Shown: piece after piece, positions 14,740-22,502 of the stretch
How positions within the stretch are numbered: position 1 is the stretch's first letter
Layout: each line of letters begins with the position of its first letter
Assembly: GCA_029863035.1 (NCBI GenBank)
Contig: JAOTWH010000009.1
Coordinates: 1 to 25,603, forward strand
Origin: Acidimicrobiia bacterium
GTDB lineage: Bacteria > Actinomycetota > Acidimicrobiia > UBA5794 > JAOTWH01
Direction of reading: 5' to 3'
DNA: 25,603 nt
Position numbers and translations under genes: made by a program
The notes under the pieces: generated by a model
Database searches by the model: none
The model's input: only the letters and a program-made list of their open reading frames with translations
Told to the model about the DNA's origin: nothing

Positions 14740-16272
14740 CTACACGTCAGACGAGTTCAGCTCGGTCCCGTTGCCGAACCGCTTCGCGAGTATTGATAGC
14801 TGGCGGTAGCCGAGCCAACGCCACGAGGTCAGGACTGCAAGCGCATAGGCCGCCACTCCCAGTGCGACAAGCGAGAACAGGCCGACCACTCCGTAATCCC
14901 CGCCGAGCAGCCAATCTCCTAACAAAACAACCCCGGCCATGGCGCCTCCGTTGATCATCGGCCACCCACCGGCACTAACCAGCCGACCAAACGGCAAGCC
15001 GACCAAACGCGTCGAAGCGAACAGGATCGCCGAGTCTGCAACAACCGCACCGGCAAGCGTCGCCAGCCCAGCTCCGAAGAGCTCAAGCCTGTCGATGAAG
15101 GGGTAAAGGAGACCAGCCATTATCACAAGCCGCATAAATGAGAGGGCGGTGGTCAAGTCGGGACGACCGGCCCCGAACAGCATCATTTGGGCCGGCGCTG
15201 ATAGAGCGCGGATAAGGCCGGCGAGCGCTAGCACCTGAAGGGCCGAGACCATCGGCAGCCATTTTTCACCAAGCAGCACTCTGGTTATGTCTTCACCGAG
15301 AACAACGAGCCCAAGGGTCATGGGCACGGCCAGAAGCGCAACGAAGTGAACCGATTGAACCAGAGCGAATCCCAGCCGCTTGGCATCTTCCTGGATTCGA
15401 GAAAACGCCGAGAAGGCGACCTGGTTCATGGTCTGGGCGATCTCGGTTAGGACCGCTTGGGACAGAGTGAAGGCGATTCGGTACAGCCCGAGCGCTCCGA
15501 TGCCGAGGATCCGACCCACCAAGATGTCATCCAACTCCGAGGTGAAGTACCAAACAACGAAGGAACCCAGTACCCACTTTCCGAACCGGAATAGCTCCCG
15601 AGCCTTATCGACTTCGAAGCGAAGCCTGGGCCGCCGATCTGTTAGGCGAAAAGACAGGACGACCCGAGCAACCCTTCCGGCAAGAACCCCGAATACCAGT
15701 GCCCATACGTTTTGGAAGATGAATGCCGCAGCGATGGCGACAGTCACCTCGACCAACCGCTGACTTACCTCGAACGCAAAGACCTTCCGGAAGTCGAGCT
15801 GGCGATCGAATCGCACCACGGCTGGATTCGTGAACCCGCTGATCACCACCGACGCAGCCATGACCCTGACAACGTCCACTGCGTCCGACGCATTGAAGAA
15901 GTCTGCGACGAGGGGAGCACCGGCCAGCACCAGAATGCCGGTGAACAGACCTCGACTGATCTCGACCATCCACGCCGTGTCCAGGTATGCGTCGATGTCG
16001 TCCTTCTTCTGGATCAATGCCTCGGTGAAACCCGATCGGGAGAATGACTCCAGCAGCAGCAACGTGATGATGGCGATGGCCATCAACCCGAAGTCATCAG
16101 GCGATAGGAGGTGGGCCAGAATGACCGTTCGGATCGTGATAAGCACACTGCCGAGCGCCCGCGTAGCAAAGGCCCATGCCCCTGCGTTGACAACTCTCGA
16201 GCCGAAGTGGTCTCCGGGGCGCCGGATGGCCCGTATCACCCACATGCCAGGAACCCGGCGAAGTCGGCTCAT
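14740..16272 (-). CDS. Wzx-type oligosaccharide flippase (MOP superfamily)
   Basis: 510 residues, the usual length for Wzx/WzxC proteins, with about 12-14 hydrophobic helices spread over the whole chain. A basic N-terminal segment precedes the first helix (WAFATRALGSVLITIRTVILAHLL), and the pattern LSPDDFGLMAIAI is characteristic of polysaccharide-synthesis flippases. The loop RFGKWVLGSFVVWYFTSELDDILVGRILG resembles the mid-protein repeat start of WzxC-like members. It should move undecaprenyl-diphosphate-linked repeat units from the cytoplasmic to the outer membrane face. ATG 16272 has GAGGG five nt upstream. It is the last gene of the assembly operon, 85 bp after the GT4. Confidence 0.88.
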   Translation of the reverse strand: MSRLRRVPGMWVIRAIRRPGDHFGSRVVNAGAWAFATRALGSVLITIRTVILAHLLSPDDFGLMAIAIITLLLLESFSRSGFTEALIQKKDDIDAYLDTAWMVEISRGLFTGILVLAGAPLVADFFNASDAVDVVRVMAASVVISGFTNPAVVRFDRQLDFRKVFAFEVSQRLVEVTVAIAAAFIFQNVWALVFGVLAGRVARVVLSFRLTDRRPRLRFEVDKARELFRFGKWVLGSFVVWYFTSELDDILVGRILGIGALGLYRIAFTLSQAVLTEIAQTMNQVAFSAFSRIQEDAKRLGFALVQSVHFVALLAVPMTLGLVVLGEDITRVLLGEKWLPMVSALQVLALAGLIRALSAPAQMMLFGAGRPDLTTALSFMRLVIMAGLLYPFIDRLELFGAGLATLAGAVVADSAILFASTRLVGLPFGRLVSAGGWPMINGGAMAGVVLLGDWLLGGDYGVVGLFSLVALGVAAYALAVLTSWRWLGYRQLSILAKRFGNGTELNSSDV

Positions 16273-16357
16273 CTGTGCCCTCGCAGGTTGGCCCCTGACG
16301 ATCTCGTCGCGGGCCGTGCTGTATGGCCAGCTCTAGGGCCCAGGCCCGTAGTAGCCC

Positions 16358-17539
16358 TCAACCACGCCTACCGATTTCGATTAGCTCATCTATCAGCTCC
16401 CGGTGGCGCATTTGCTCCGTCTCCCATCCGTGGGAGTCGAAGAACGCGGCGGCGCGCACGGCCAGCCCTTCGCACCGATCAGGATCAGAACCCAGCTCGA
16501 CCATGGCAGAGGCCAACGCCTCCACGTCGCCAGACGGCACAAGAGCGACCTGATCCGCATCGAAGTACTCCTTCACCGCATCCAAGGCAGTGCAGATCGT
16601 CGGCATTCCGAGCGCTGAGTACTCCAGCAATTTGGTAGGCAGCATGTATTGGGTGAACGGGCCATCAATAACGGGGACTACGCCCACGTCACACTCCAAG
16701 AGGCGAGGCAAGAGCTCTTCGATGGGCACGAAACCCCGGGACAGAGATACATGCTCATGGAGGTCGAGGTCCTCGATGAGACCCTCCACGTGATCTGCCG
16801 CATCGCCATCCCCGATGATCACAAGCTCCATACCGGGGAGCTCGCGGCGGGCGACGTCGGTCGCCAGCACTGCAACGTCGAGGCCGTGACGGACAGCAAT
16901 GGTTCCGTGGTAAACGAATCTGATTCGACCGTTGGCGGATCGGAATCGAGCGGGCTGCAGAGGAAACCTTGATGGATCTGGCATGTTGTGGACTACCACG
17001 ATCTTTTCACCAGGGTTGCCACGCTCCATAAGGACGCGGCGGTGAGGGTGCGTGACGACGATGACCCGATCGGCAAACCGAATGGAGGCACGCTCCACCC
17101 ACTGCATGATCCGCACCAGCCTGCTGGCCGCTCCGAACTTATCGACGTATAGCTCCGGCATCAGATCATGCATGTCGAGAATGATCGGAACGCCAACCAA
17201 CGCCAAAGGCAGGGCACTGAACACCATGAAATCTGGCAAGGTGTGGATTTGGACGACGTCCACCCGATTCCGCCTATGCAGGCGGACGAGCGCGAACATA
17301 GCAACCAGCAGGAACACCACGTACTGAACTCCATACAGAACGGGGTTCGGGCCGCGGTATCGGGGCGAGTAAGCGCCCCAGCTGCTCACACCATCTACCA
17401 CCTCGCGGCGAGAACGCCCTCGGCCCCGCAGACAGATCACCTCGACGGTGTCCCTCCGGGCGGCGAGCGCCTCCGCCTCCCGTCTCACCCTGGGATCCGA
17501 CTGATAGTGAGTGAAAGCGACCATCGCGACATGGGCCAT
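16358..17539 (-). CDS. GT4 family glycosyltransferase (GT-B fold)
   Basis: 393 residues from ATG 17539. The N-terminal domain starts MAHVAMVAFTHYQSDPRVRREAEAL, the acceptor-binding opening of many GT4 enzymes, with VVQIHTLPDFMVF and LDMHDLMPELY in the middle. The C-terminal donor domain has RFVYHGTIAVRHGLD, ELVIIGDGD and the acidic LPTKLLEYSALGMPTI segment that contacts the nucleotide-sugar. It is complete, with no gap or frameshift. It likely adds an internal sugar to the repeat unit from a UDP- or GDP-donor with retention of configuration (family knowledge). It lies 40 bp after the Wzy-like gene and 85 bp before the flippase in the same operon. The ribosome site is weak. Confidence 0.87.
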   Translation of the reverse strand: MAHVAMVAFTHYQSDPRVRREAEALAARRDTVEVICLRGRGRSRREVVDGVSSWGAYSPRYRGPNPVLYGVQYVVFLLVAMFALVRLHRRNRVDVVQIHTLPDFMVFSALPLALVGVPIILDMHDLMPELYVDKFGAASRLVRIMQWVERASIRFADRVIVVTHPHRRVLMERGNPGEKIVVVHNMPDPSRFPLQPARFRSANGRIRFVYHGTIAVRHGLDVAVLATDVARRELPGMELVIIGDGDAADHVEGLIEDLDLHEHVSLSRGFVPIEELLPRLLECDVGVVPVIDGPFTQYMLPTKLLEYSALGMPTICTALDAVKEYFDADQVALVPSGDVEALASAMVELGSDPDRCEGLAVRAAAFFDSHGWETEQMRHRELIDELIEIGRRG

Positions 17540-17579
17540 GAGACAGCTCAGCCCGACAGAGGGCCCTGGCCGACAGCCA

Positions 17580-18980
17580 TCATTCCCAGCCTCCGGCCGT
17601 GGTCAGCCCCGGGTGGTCTCTCCGCAAGATGATGGCAGCACGGCCAAGTCCTAGGCCAAGCAGGATCAAGCACATCGGAAAGAACTGGTCGAAGGTCCAT
17701 GCATCGAATGTCCCACCACCGACGAGAAGAGCGAGCCCAGCTATGAAACCGACCAGTGGAAGCAATGCCTCCGGTTCCCTTGCGCGGTGAATAGCCCGCC
17801 GGCACCAGTTGATAGCCACCAGGAAGAACGACACGAAAATGGCCAATCCCACGATCCCGAACTCGATCAAACCTGTGTTGTAGGCGTTATCGAAGATCTG
17901 AATCTCAGGATCGTGCGTTAAATATCCGGCACCGATCACCGGCCGCTCCGACACCAGCTCGGGCAGCCGCTCGAAGCGCTCCAGCCTGATCTGCGTGTTC
18001 TGATCCTCGGATGGGTTGGTGAAACTGTTGAGAAGCAGTCTTGGTGTTGCGGGTGAAACCGCGAAAGCGAGCAACATCAACAACAGGCCCCCCAAGCTCA
18101 CCGAGACGAGCCGCGGGATATACCTGACGAGCACAAAGAGCAGCGGGAGGATCATCACCACGATCATGACAAAGCCCGTCCTTGAGTTGGCGACCGGGAG
18201 ACCGATGACGTTGATGGCGAGAGCAAGGGTCGCCAACCGACGCTCCGACTTGGTCCGGGCATTGAGCATCCAGACCGTGCACACCAAGACGCTCACGGCA
18301 ATGACGGCCGACAAGACGATGGGATTGGGCGCGGTAGTCGCCGCACGGAGCTCGCCGGTGAGCCGCTGCCTCACTTCGAATTGATCAGCCTCAAGCCTCA
18401 GTCCCCTTGGATCAAACTCCAGCCCCAAGCTGGCCGGCAAGGTGATGAGAACGCCAACGGGCTTCTCGGTGATGAACTCCCACGTGGCGAGAAGGGCCTG
18501 ACCCGAAGTGGCGACTACTGCCGCGCCCAGCGTCACCATCGCTGAGCGCCATCGGAAAGACAGATGGAAGCTCGCCACGAACAATCCAGCGAGAGTGACG
18601 AACCGGAATAGGCCCCGCTCTGCGCCGTTGGCCTGGAACTTGGTTAGGTCCACGGCGTGGATAAATGGCGCCAGCACCACAATCGAGAAAGCGGCAAGGG
18701 CAAACACACCAAGCGTCCCGGGTGGCATTGGGTGCGGATTGGTGACCATCCACACCATCCACGCCAGGAGTAGCAAGCCCAGCACTGCGTCCGAGGGGGT
18801 CAGGGAGATGCCGATCGGGAGAACGTAGGCGTCACCGATCAGACGGTTGAGAATCAGATAAGCAATTAACAGGGTGAGCACCAACCGCTCCGGGACGAAA
18901 AGGGCCGTATCCCATTTCGATTTCGCCCAATCGGGTCCAACCAGAGGGGCTTCGGGCCCTGCCACCCTCGGGTCCACCAC
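17580..18980 (-). CDS. O-antigen polymerase/ligase-like membrane protein (Wzy-type)
   Basis: 466 residues, GTG start at 18980 with GGAGGT eight nt upstream. The protein has roughly ten to twelve hydrophobic helices and one large outer loop (~175-220) rich in charged residues (PRGLRLEADQFEVRQRLTG). The O-antigen ligase/Wzy_C signature NSRTGF is at 265-270, and a second loop region carries VIGAGYLTHDPEI, comparable to the GxG-x-G-type motif near the end of this family. It probably polymerises flipped repeat units on the outer face, or transfers finished chains to an acceptor; the two roles cannot be separated by sequence. Only 3 nt separate it from the Wzz-like gene, and the stop is 40 bp before the GT4, so it belongs to the assembly operon. 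Confidence 0.83.
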   Translation of the reverse strand: MVDPRVAGPEAPLVGPDWAKSKWDTALFVPERLVLTLLIAYLILNRLIGDAYVLPIGISLTPSDAVLGLLLLAWMVWMVTNPHPMPPGTLGVFALAAFSIVVLAPFIHAVDLTKFQANGAERGLFRFVTLAGLFVASFHLSFRWRSAMVTLGAAVVATSGQALLATWEFITEKPVGVLITLPASLGLEFDPRGLRLEADQFEVRQRLTGELRAATTAPNPIVLSAVIAVSVLVCTVWMLNARTKSERRLATLALAINVIGLPVANSRTGFVMIVVMILPLLFVLVRYIPRLVSVSLGGLLLMLLAFAVSPATPRLLLNSFTNPSEDQNTQIRLERFERLPELVSERPVIGAGYLTHDPEIQIFDNAYNTGLIEFGIVGLAIFVSFFLVAINWCRRAIHRAREPEALLPLVGFIAGLALLVGGGTFDAWTFDQFFPMCLILLGLGLGRAAIILRRDHPGLTTAGGWE

Positions 18981-18983
18981 GGC

Positions 18984-20978
18984 TCACGACCTCCGCTTAG
19001 AGCTCGATGTAGATGATTGCTGTTGCTTGCCTTCGGCCGGCTGGCTCTCGGAGTCCGGTGTGTTCTCGGCTGCGGCGCCATCTACCGTCGGCTTGGTTGG
19101 CGCCTTCGAGCTAGTCGAGGTCTTCTGGCGCTCGCCCGCGCGCTCCTTGCTCGGAGCCGCACCTTTGCCGTCGCTCCGGGTCGAATCTTGGCTGCCGCTG
19201 CCCGCTTTCTCTGGCCTCTTGTGGCGCTTCTGGTTGCTGCTGGCGGCATCGGATTTGTCCGAAGCCTTCGTGGAACGGCCGGTCGACGCCTCGGCCTGAG
19301 CTGCATTCTGATCACCCGAGCTAGCTTGCGCTTGGGCGCGTGGCCGGGCGTCGCGCTGTTGAAGCGCTTCGGCGGCAGTTAGGGGAAGCGGCTCGCCCGC
19401 CTTGGGCGCCTTCTGCTTTTGGGCCTTCTGCTCGTGGGCCTTCTGCAATTCTGCCCTCTGTTGGGCTGCCTTCTGAGCTGCCTCCTGAACTGCCTCTTGA
19501 ACTGCCTTCTGTTCTGCCTTCTGAGCCTTCCGTTCTGCCTCCTGAACTGCCTTCTGTTCTGCCTTCTGAGCTGCCTTCTGAGCCTTCTGAGCTGCCTTCT
19601 GAGCCTTCTGTTCTGCCTTCTGAGCCGCCCTCTGAGGTTCTATTGCCTGCGGTTGAGCTGCCCGCTGGTGTGCTGCCTTCTGTCGGGTTGCCTGTAGTTG
19701 TGCCGCCTTCTCTTGGGCCGCCTTCTCTTGGGCCGCCTTCAGGCGGTGCTCATCGGGCTCGTGGATCGTACGTGCTGCGGCGCTAGGCGCCCCGGTCACA
19801 CGGGGCTCGACGGTTCGGGCAGCATTTGAGCGGGCGGGACTGGCACTGACCGAGCGAGCAGACCCAGCAGGTGCAGCAAACCCGGTGGCTTCTCCGTCGG
19901 TCTCGCCAACGGCAACTACCTTCATTTGTGCGAGTTTCTCCTGATGCCATGTATCTTTTGAAATCGCCACCGCTAGCAGAAGCAACATGCCGACCGCTAG
20001 CGCTGAGATGAGGAGAATCGGACCCCTCCTCGTGCCGATCGGGTTCGCCGATGGTTCAGGCGTAAGCAGAACAAGAGCCACGTCGCGCGTTCCACCAGTA
20101 CCTGTCGATACAAAGGCATCCCCTTGTTCCCATGCCGTGGCGATGCCGCCAGGGCGAATTCTGAAACTGTCCTCGCTCTCCAATATGGCGGAGTCGGCGA
20201 TCGTCATTACCAGCGCGGGCACAGCATCAGCGAAGTCCGGCATTTCCGGAGGCGTGAGTCGCACAGGTTGGTCTTGGCGTGTGCCCCCCTGCTCCAAAGT
20301 GAGTCTGACCGTCATGGCGGGAGACAGGGTGGTGTTGATTTCGAGGGCCGAGCCAGCGTTGCGGGCGAGAGGCACGGCGATTTCTGTTCCGCTACCGATA
20401 TCCACGATAAGGAACAGATCAGAGGGTTTGAGACCCAGACCAGTTGCCACCTCGATATCCAACCTGCTGGCGAAAGGACGGGTCACATCGATCACCGCCA
20501 CCGTGGTGGGCGACACCGGAGCATCGGCTACTACGAGCTGGTCAGATAGCCGACCCTCGAGCCACTCAAAGGCGGCAAGACTGGCTGCTGTTGCCTCGCT
20601 TCTCGTTGCTGTCGTGAAGGTTGCCGAGATGACCGGGGCGGCGTCAGCAAGCTCAACTTTGATGTCGTCCGTCAGGCGAATCCCATCCTGTTCAAAGAGT
20701 GCGTCCACAAAAGCATCCGACTTGATCAGCTCGGCGTAGAGCCCAGCCGGAAGAGTCAGGTCACCCGGATTGAGGTCGGCTTGGGCTAGCGACTCGACGC
20801 CAGCTGGCGCCACAGCGAACTGCACCGTGGATTCGTAATCGGGTCCGATCCGAAAGGTGGGCTTGCCGTCGGACACGGTGAACGACAGAAGGAATATCGG
20901 CAACAAGACGACGACAAGACCGATGACAAGAAAGCGTCGTTGACGACGGAGGGCCTCGGTGAAATCGAAGACATTCAT
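18984..20978 (-). CDS. Wzz-like polysaccharide co-polymerase with very long Ala/Gln/Lys coiled-coil cytoplasmic tail
   Basis: 664 residues. Membrane helix 1 (~16-35) follows a short cytoplasmic head FDFTEALRRQRRF, as in Wzz/BY-kinase adaptors. An outer domain of ~280 residues contains LPAGLYAELIKSDAFVDAL, the typical Wzz segment. Helix 2 (~319-340) returns to the cytoplasm. The remaining ~324 residues form a highly charged tail: a coiled coil of KAAQ/KAEQ/EAVQ repeats (~410-530), then a Ser/Lys/Gln-rich disordered end. Ordinary co-polymerases end 20-40 residues after helix 2, or continue into a BY-kinase; neither occurs here, and there are no Walker motifs. ATG 20978 overlaps the receiver-like gene's stop (ATGA). 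Likely role: controlling chain length, with the tail as scaffold or signal input (inference). Confidence 0.8.
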   Translation of the reverse strand: MNVFDFTEALRRQRRFLVIGLVVVLLPIFLLSFTVSDGKPTFRIGPDYESTVQFAVAPAGVESLAQADLNPGDLTLPAGLYAELIKSDAFVDALFEQDGIRLTDDIKVELADAAPVISATFTTATRSEATAASLAAFEWLEGRLSDQLVVADAPVSPTTVAVIDVTRPFASRLDIEVATGLGLKPSDLFLIVDIGSGTEIAVPLARNAGSALEINTTLSPAMTVRLTLEQGGTRQDQPVRLTPPEMPDFADAVPALVMTIADSAILESEDSFRIRPGGIATAWEQGDAFVSTGTGGTRDVALVLLTPEPSANPIGTRRGPILLISALAVGMLLLLAVAISKDTWHQEKLAQMKVVAVGETDGEATGFAAPAGSARSVSASPARSNAARTVEPRVTGAPSAAARTIHEPDEHRLKAAQEKAAQEKAAQLQATRQKAAHQRAAQPQAIEPQRAAQKAEQKAQKAAQKAQKAAQKAEQKAVQEAERKAQKAEQKAVQEAVQEAAQKAAQQRAELQKAHEQKAQKQKAPKAGEPLPLTAAEALQQRDARPRAQAQASSGDQNAAQAEASTGRSTKASDKSDAASSNQKRHKRPEKAGSGSQDSTRSDGKGAAPSKERAGERQKTSTSSKAPTKPTVDGAAAENTPDSESQPAEGKQQQSSTSSSKRRS
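19388..19750 (-). repeat. Imperfect tandem repeats encoding the KAAQ/KAEQ coiled coil
   Basis: Degenerate 12-bp units, seen on the plus strand as GCCTTCTGAGCT/GCCTTCTGTTCT, recur across this interval and translate on the minus strand to Lys-Ala-Ala-Gln or Lys-Ala-Glu-Gln steps. The unit length is a multiple of three, so copy-number change would keep the Wzz-like frame. It lies entirely inside that gene. Confidence 0.75.
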
Positions 20979-21403
20979 GAAGCGACAACGCTATCGGGAC
21001 CTGACACAAAGCCTCTATCGCCAATCGGGTTTGCACCGAAACTGGCACCAACCAACGCCAAAAGGACACTCAGCGTCGGTCGATATTCCGCGATCGCGAC
21101 CCCCGGTAGCTGACCCTTCTGTCCTCCCATCAAAATGATCCGGTGCCTGGGAAGAACCAGGCGCCGTGCCAACTGCGCCAGGTCACCGATCTGCATCACA
21201 TCGCTGCTCACAAAGAGCAAGTCCGGCTGAATGGTCGCGACCCATGCTTCCGCTCCTGCGAGGGTGGTCGCAGTGGCGACCTTAAAACCAGGCTCGAACA
21301 ACTCCAACGCACTCGAGATGTATCTCAAGGTGTCCTCTTCCGGATGCACTACGAGCGCTGTCGAAGTGACCCGCTGTTGATCCGGGAGCAGGTCGCTGGT
21401 CAA
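20975..21403 (-). CDS. Degenerate response-regulator receiver (pseudo-receiver) protein
   Basis: 142 residues. TTG start at 21403 overlaps the oxidoreductase stop (TTGA), and the stop overlaps the Wzz-like ATG (ATGA), so it is translationally locked between them. The fold pattern is CheY-like: strand 1 TALVVHPEEDTLRYI, helix 1, strand 2 KVATATTLAGAEAWV, strand 3 PDLLFVSSDVM, strand 4 HRIILMGG. The acidic pair after strand 1 is replaced by His20-Pro21, the phospho-acceptor Asp position is Ser66, and no clear conserved Lys is seen. Normal phosphorylation is therefore unlikely, and it resembles stand-alone receiver-like domains used for protein contacts. No output domain follows. Its place suggests direct control of the co-polymerase (inference). 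The start lacks a Shine-Dalgarno, fitting reinitiation. Confidence 0.72.
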   Translation of the reverse strand: MTSDLLPDQQRVTSTALVVHPEEDTLRYISSALELFEPGFKVATATTLAGAEAWVATIQPDLLFVSSDVMQIGDLAQLARRLVLPRHRIILMGGQKGQLPGVAIAEYRPTLSVLLALVGASFGANPIGDRGFVSGPDSVVAS

Positions 21404-22485
21404 GAGCGTGGGGCCGTGGGAGGGAAACCGTTGACCTCTGAGATGCGGGCGTCAGCCATCTCGACCGCTTCCCCGGCTGAAGCCATGGACAGCTGCGCTG
21501 CCGAGAGGATCCTCACGACATCGATGCCCGCTTGAGCGTCAGACCGAGGATTCTTGCCGAGACGGATGCAGTCGATGAAATGCTTGGTCTGTGTGGCGAG
21601 TGGCTCTTGGTCGTCAAGCATGGGGCTGACAATGTCGCCGTATCGATACGAGTATTGGAACTCGCCGAAGGAGTCATAGTGTCGAGGCCCCTCGACTCGT
21701 TTGTCGAAAATGCGGATCTTCTCGATCGGGGACACATCGTCGTAAACCAGCATCTTGTTATCTCCGATGAAGGTCATCTCGCGAACCTTCTTAGGATCCA
21801 GCCACGACACGAGAATGGTTGCGGTGAGGGACGACCCGAAGTCGAGAGTGAGATTCACAACGTCTTCGATGCCCCGAGTGACGTGTGCCTTCCCCGTGGC
21901 CGACACCGAAAGGGGTGCGCGACCGAGGACGTAGAGAAGAATCGAAAGGTCGTGAGGAGCCAGATCCCACAACACGTTGACGTCTCGCTGAAACACGCCG
22001 AGGTTCACGCGCAGTGAGCGCACGTACATCATTTCGCCTAGCTCCCCAAGTCGGACCAGATCGGCGATGCGGTTGACTGCAGCCGTATACACGAAGGTGT
22101 GCCCCACCATGAGTGTCAATCCCATCTCAGCAGCCAGGCGCTTCAGCTCTTCGGAATCGCTCACGCTGGTCGCCAGGGGCTTCTCCACCAAGACGTGCTT
22201 GCCGATCCGAAGGGCCTCTCTGGTCAGTTCGAAATGTGAGGAAGGATTGGTCGCTATGACGACTGCGTGAATGTCCGGGTCGCTAATTATCGACGCGGCA
22301 TCATCGAGCACGTTGAGGGTGGGGTAGAGATGCTCAATGTGATCGCGGCGAAGTGCATCGCGATCTGCAGCGCTCTTAACGAAGACGCCTTCGCCTCTTA
22401 ATGAGACGAAGTTCCTGATGTGGTTGGGGCCCCAATAGCCACAGCCGATAACACCAATACCCAGGTCCTGATCTCTACTAGTCAT
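21400..22485 (-). CDS. Gfo/Idh/MocA family nucleotide-sugar dehydrogenase (WlbA/WbpB-like)
   Basis: 361 residues from ATG 22485, with AGAGGT five nt upstream. The N-terminal Rossmann motif is GIGVIGCGYWGPNHIRNF, and VLVEKPLA holds the family's Glu-Lys-Pro with the catalytic Lys. The C-terminal half is the alpha/beta substrate domain (MYVRSLRVNLGVFQRDVNVLWDLAPHD). In polysaccharide loci, close relatives (WbpB/WlbA) oxidise C3 of UDP-N-acetylglucosaminuronate to a 3-keto sugar that a DegT aminotransferase then aminates. A DegT gene is two positions upstream in the same operon, supporting that kind of pathway. No acetyltransferase completing a diacetamido sugar is present in the window. Substrate is inferred. 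Confidence 0.83.
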   Translation of the reverse strand: MTSRDQDLGIGVIGCGYWGPNHIRNFVSLRGEGVFVKSAADRDALRRDHIEHLYPTLNVLDDAASIISDPDIHAVVIATNPSSHFELTREALRIGKHVLVEKPLATSVSDSEELKRLAAEMGLTLMVGHTFVYTAAVNRIADLVRLGELGEMMYVRSLRVNLGVFQRDVNVLWDLAPHDLSILLYVLGRAPLSVSATGKAHVTRGIEDVVNLTLDFGSSLTATILVSWLDPKKVREMTFIGDNKMLVYDDVSPIEKIRIFDKRVEGPRHYDSFGEFQYSYRYGDIVSPMLDDQEPLATQTKHFIDCIRLGKNPRSDAQAGIDVVRILSAAQLSMASAGEAVEMADARISEVNGFPPTAPRS

Positions 22486-22502
22486 TTCTACCTCTCACTC
22501 GC

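Noticed and set aside
16273..16357. GGGCCCAGGCCC palindrome between GT4 and flippase genes
   Set aside because: Short GC-rich self-complementarity within an operon gap, no T-run; probably chance.
19419..19697. Plus-strand Leu/Cys-rich frame that looks like a membrane protein
   Set aside because: Antisense artefact of the KAAQ/KAEQ repeat DNA in the Wzz-like gene.
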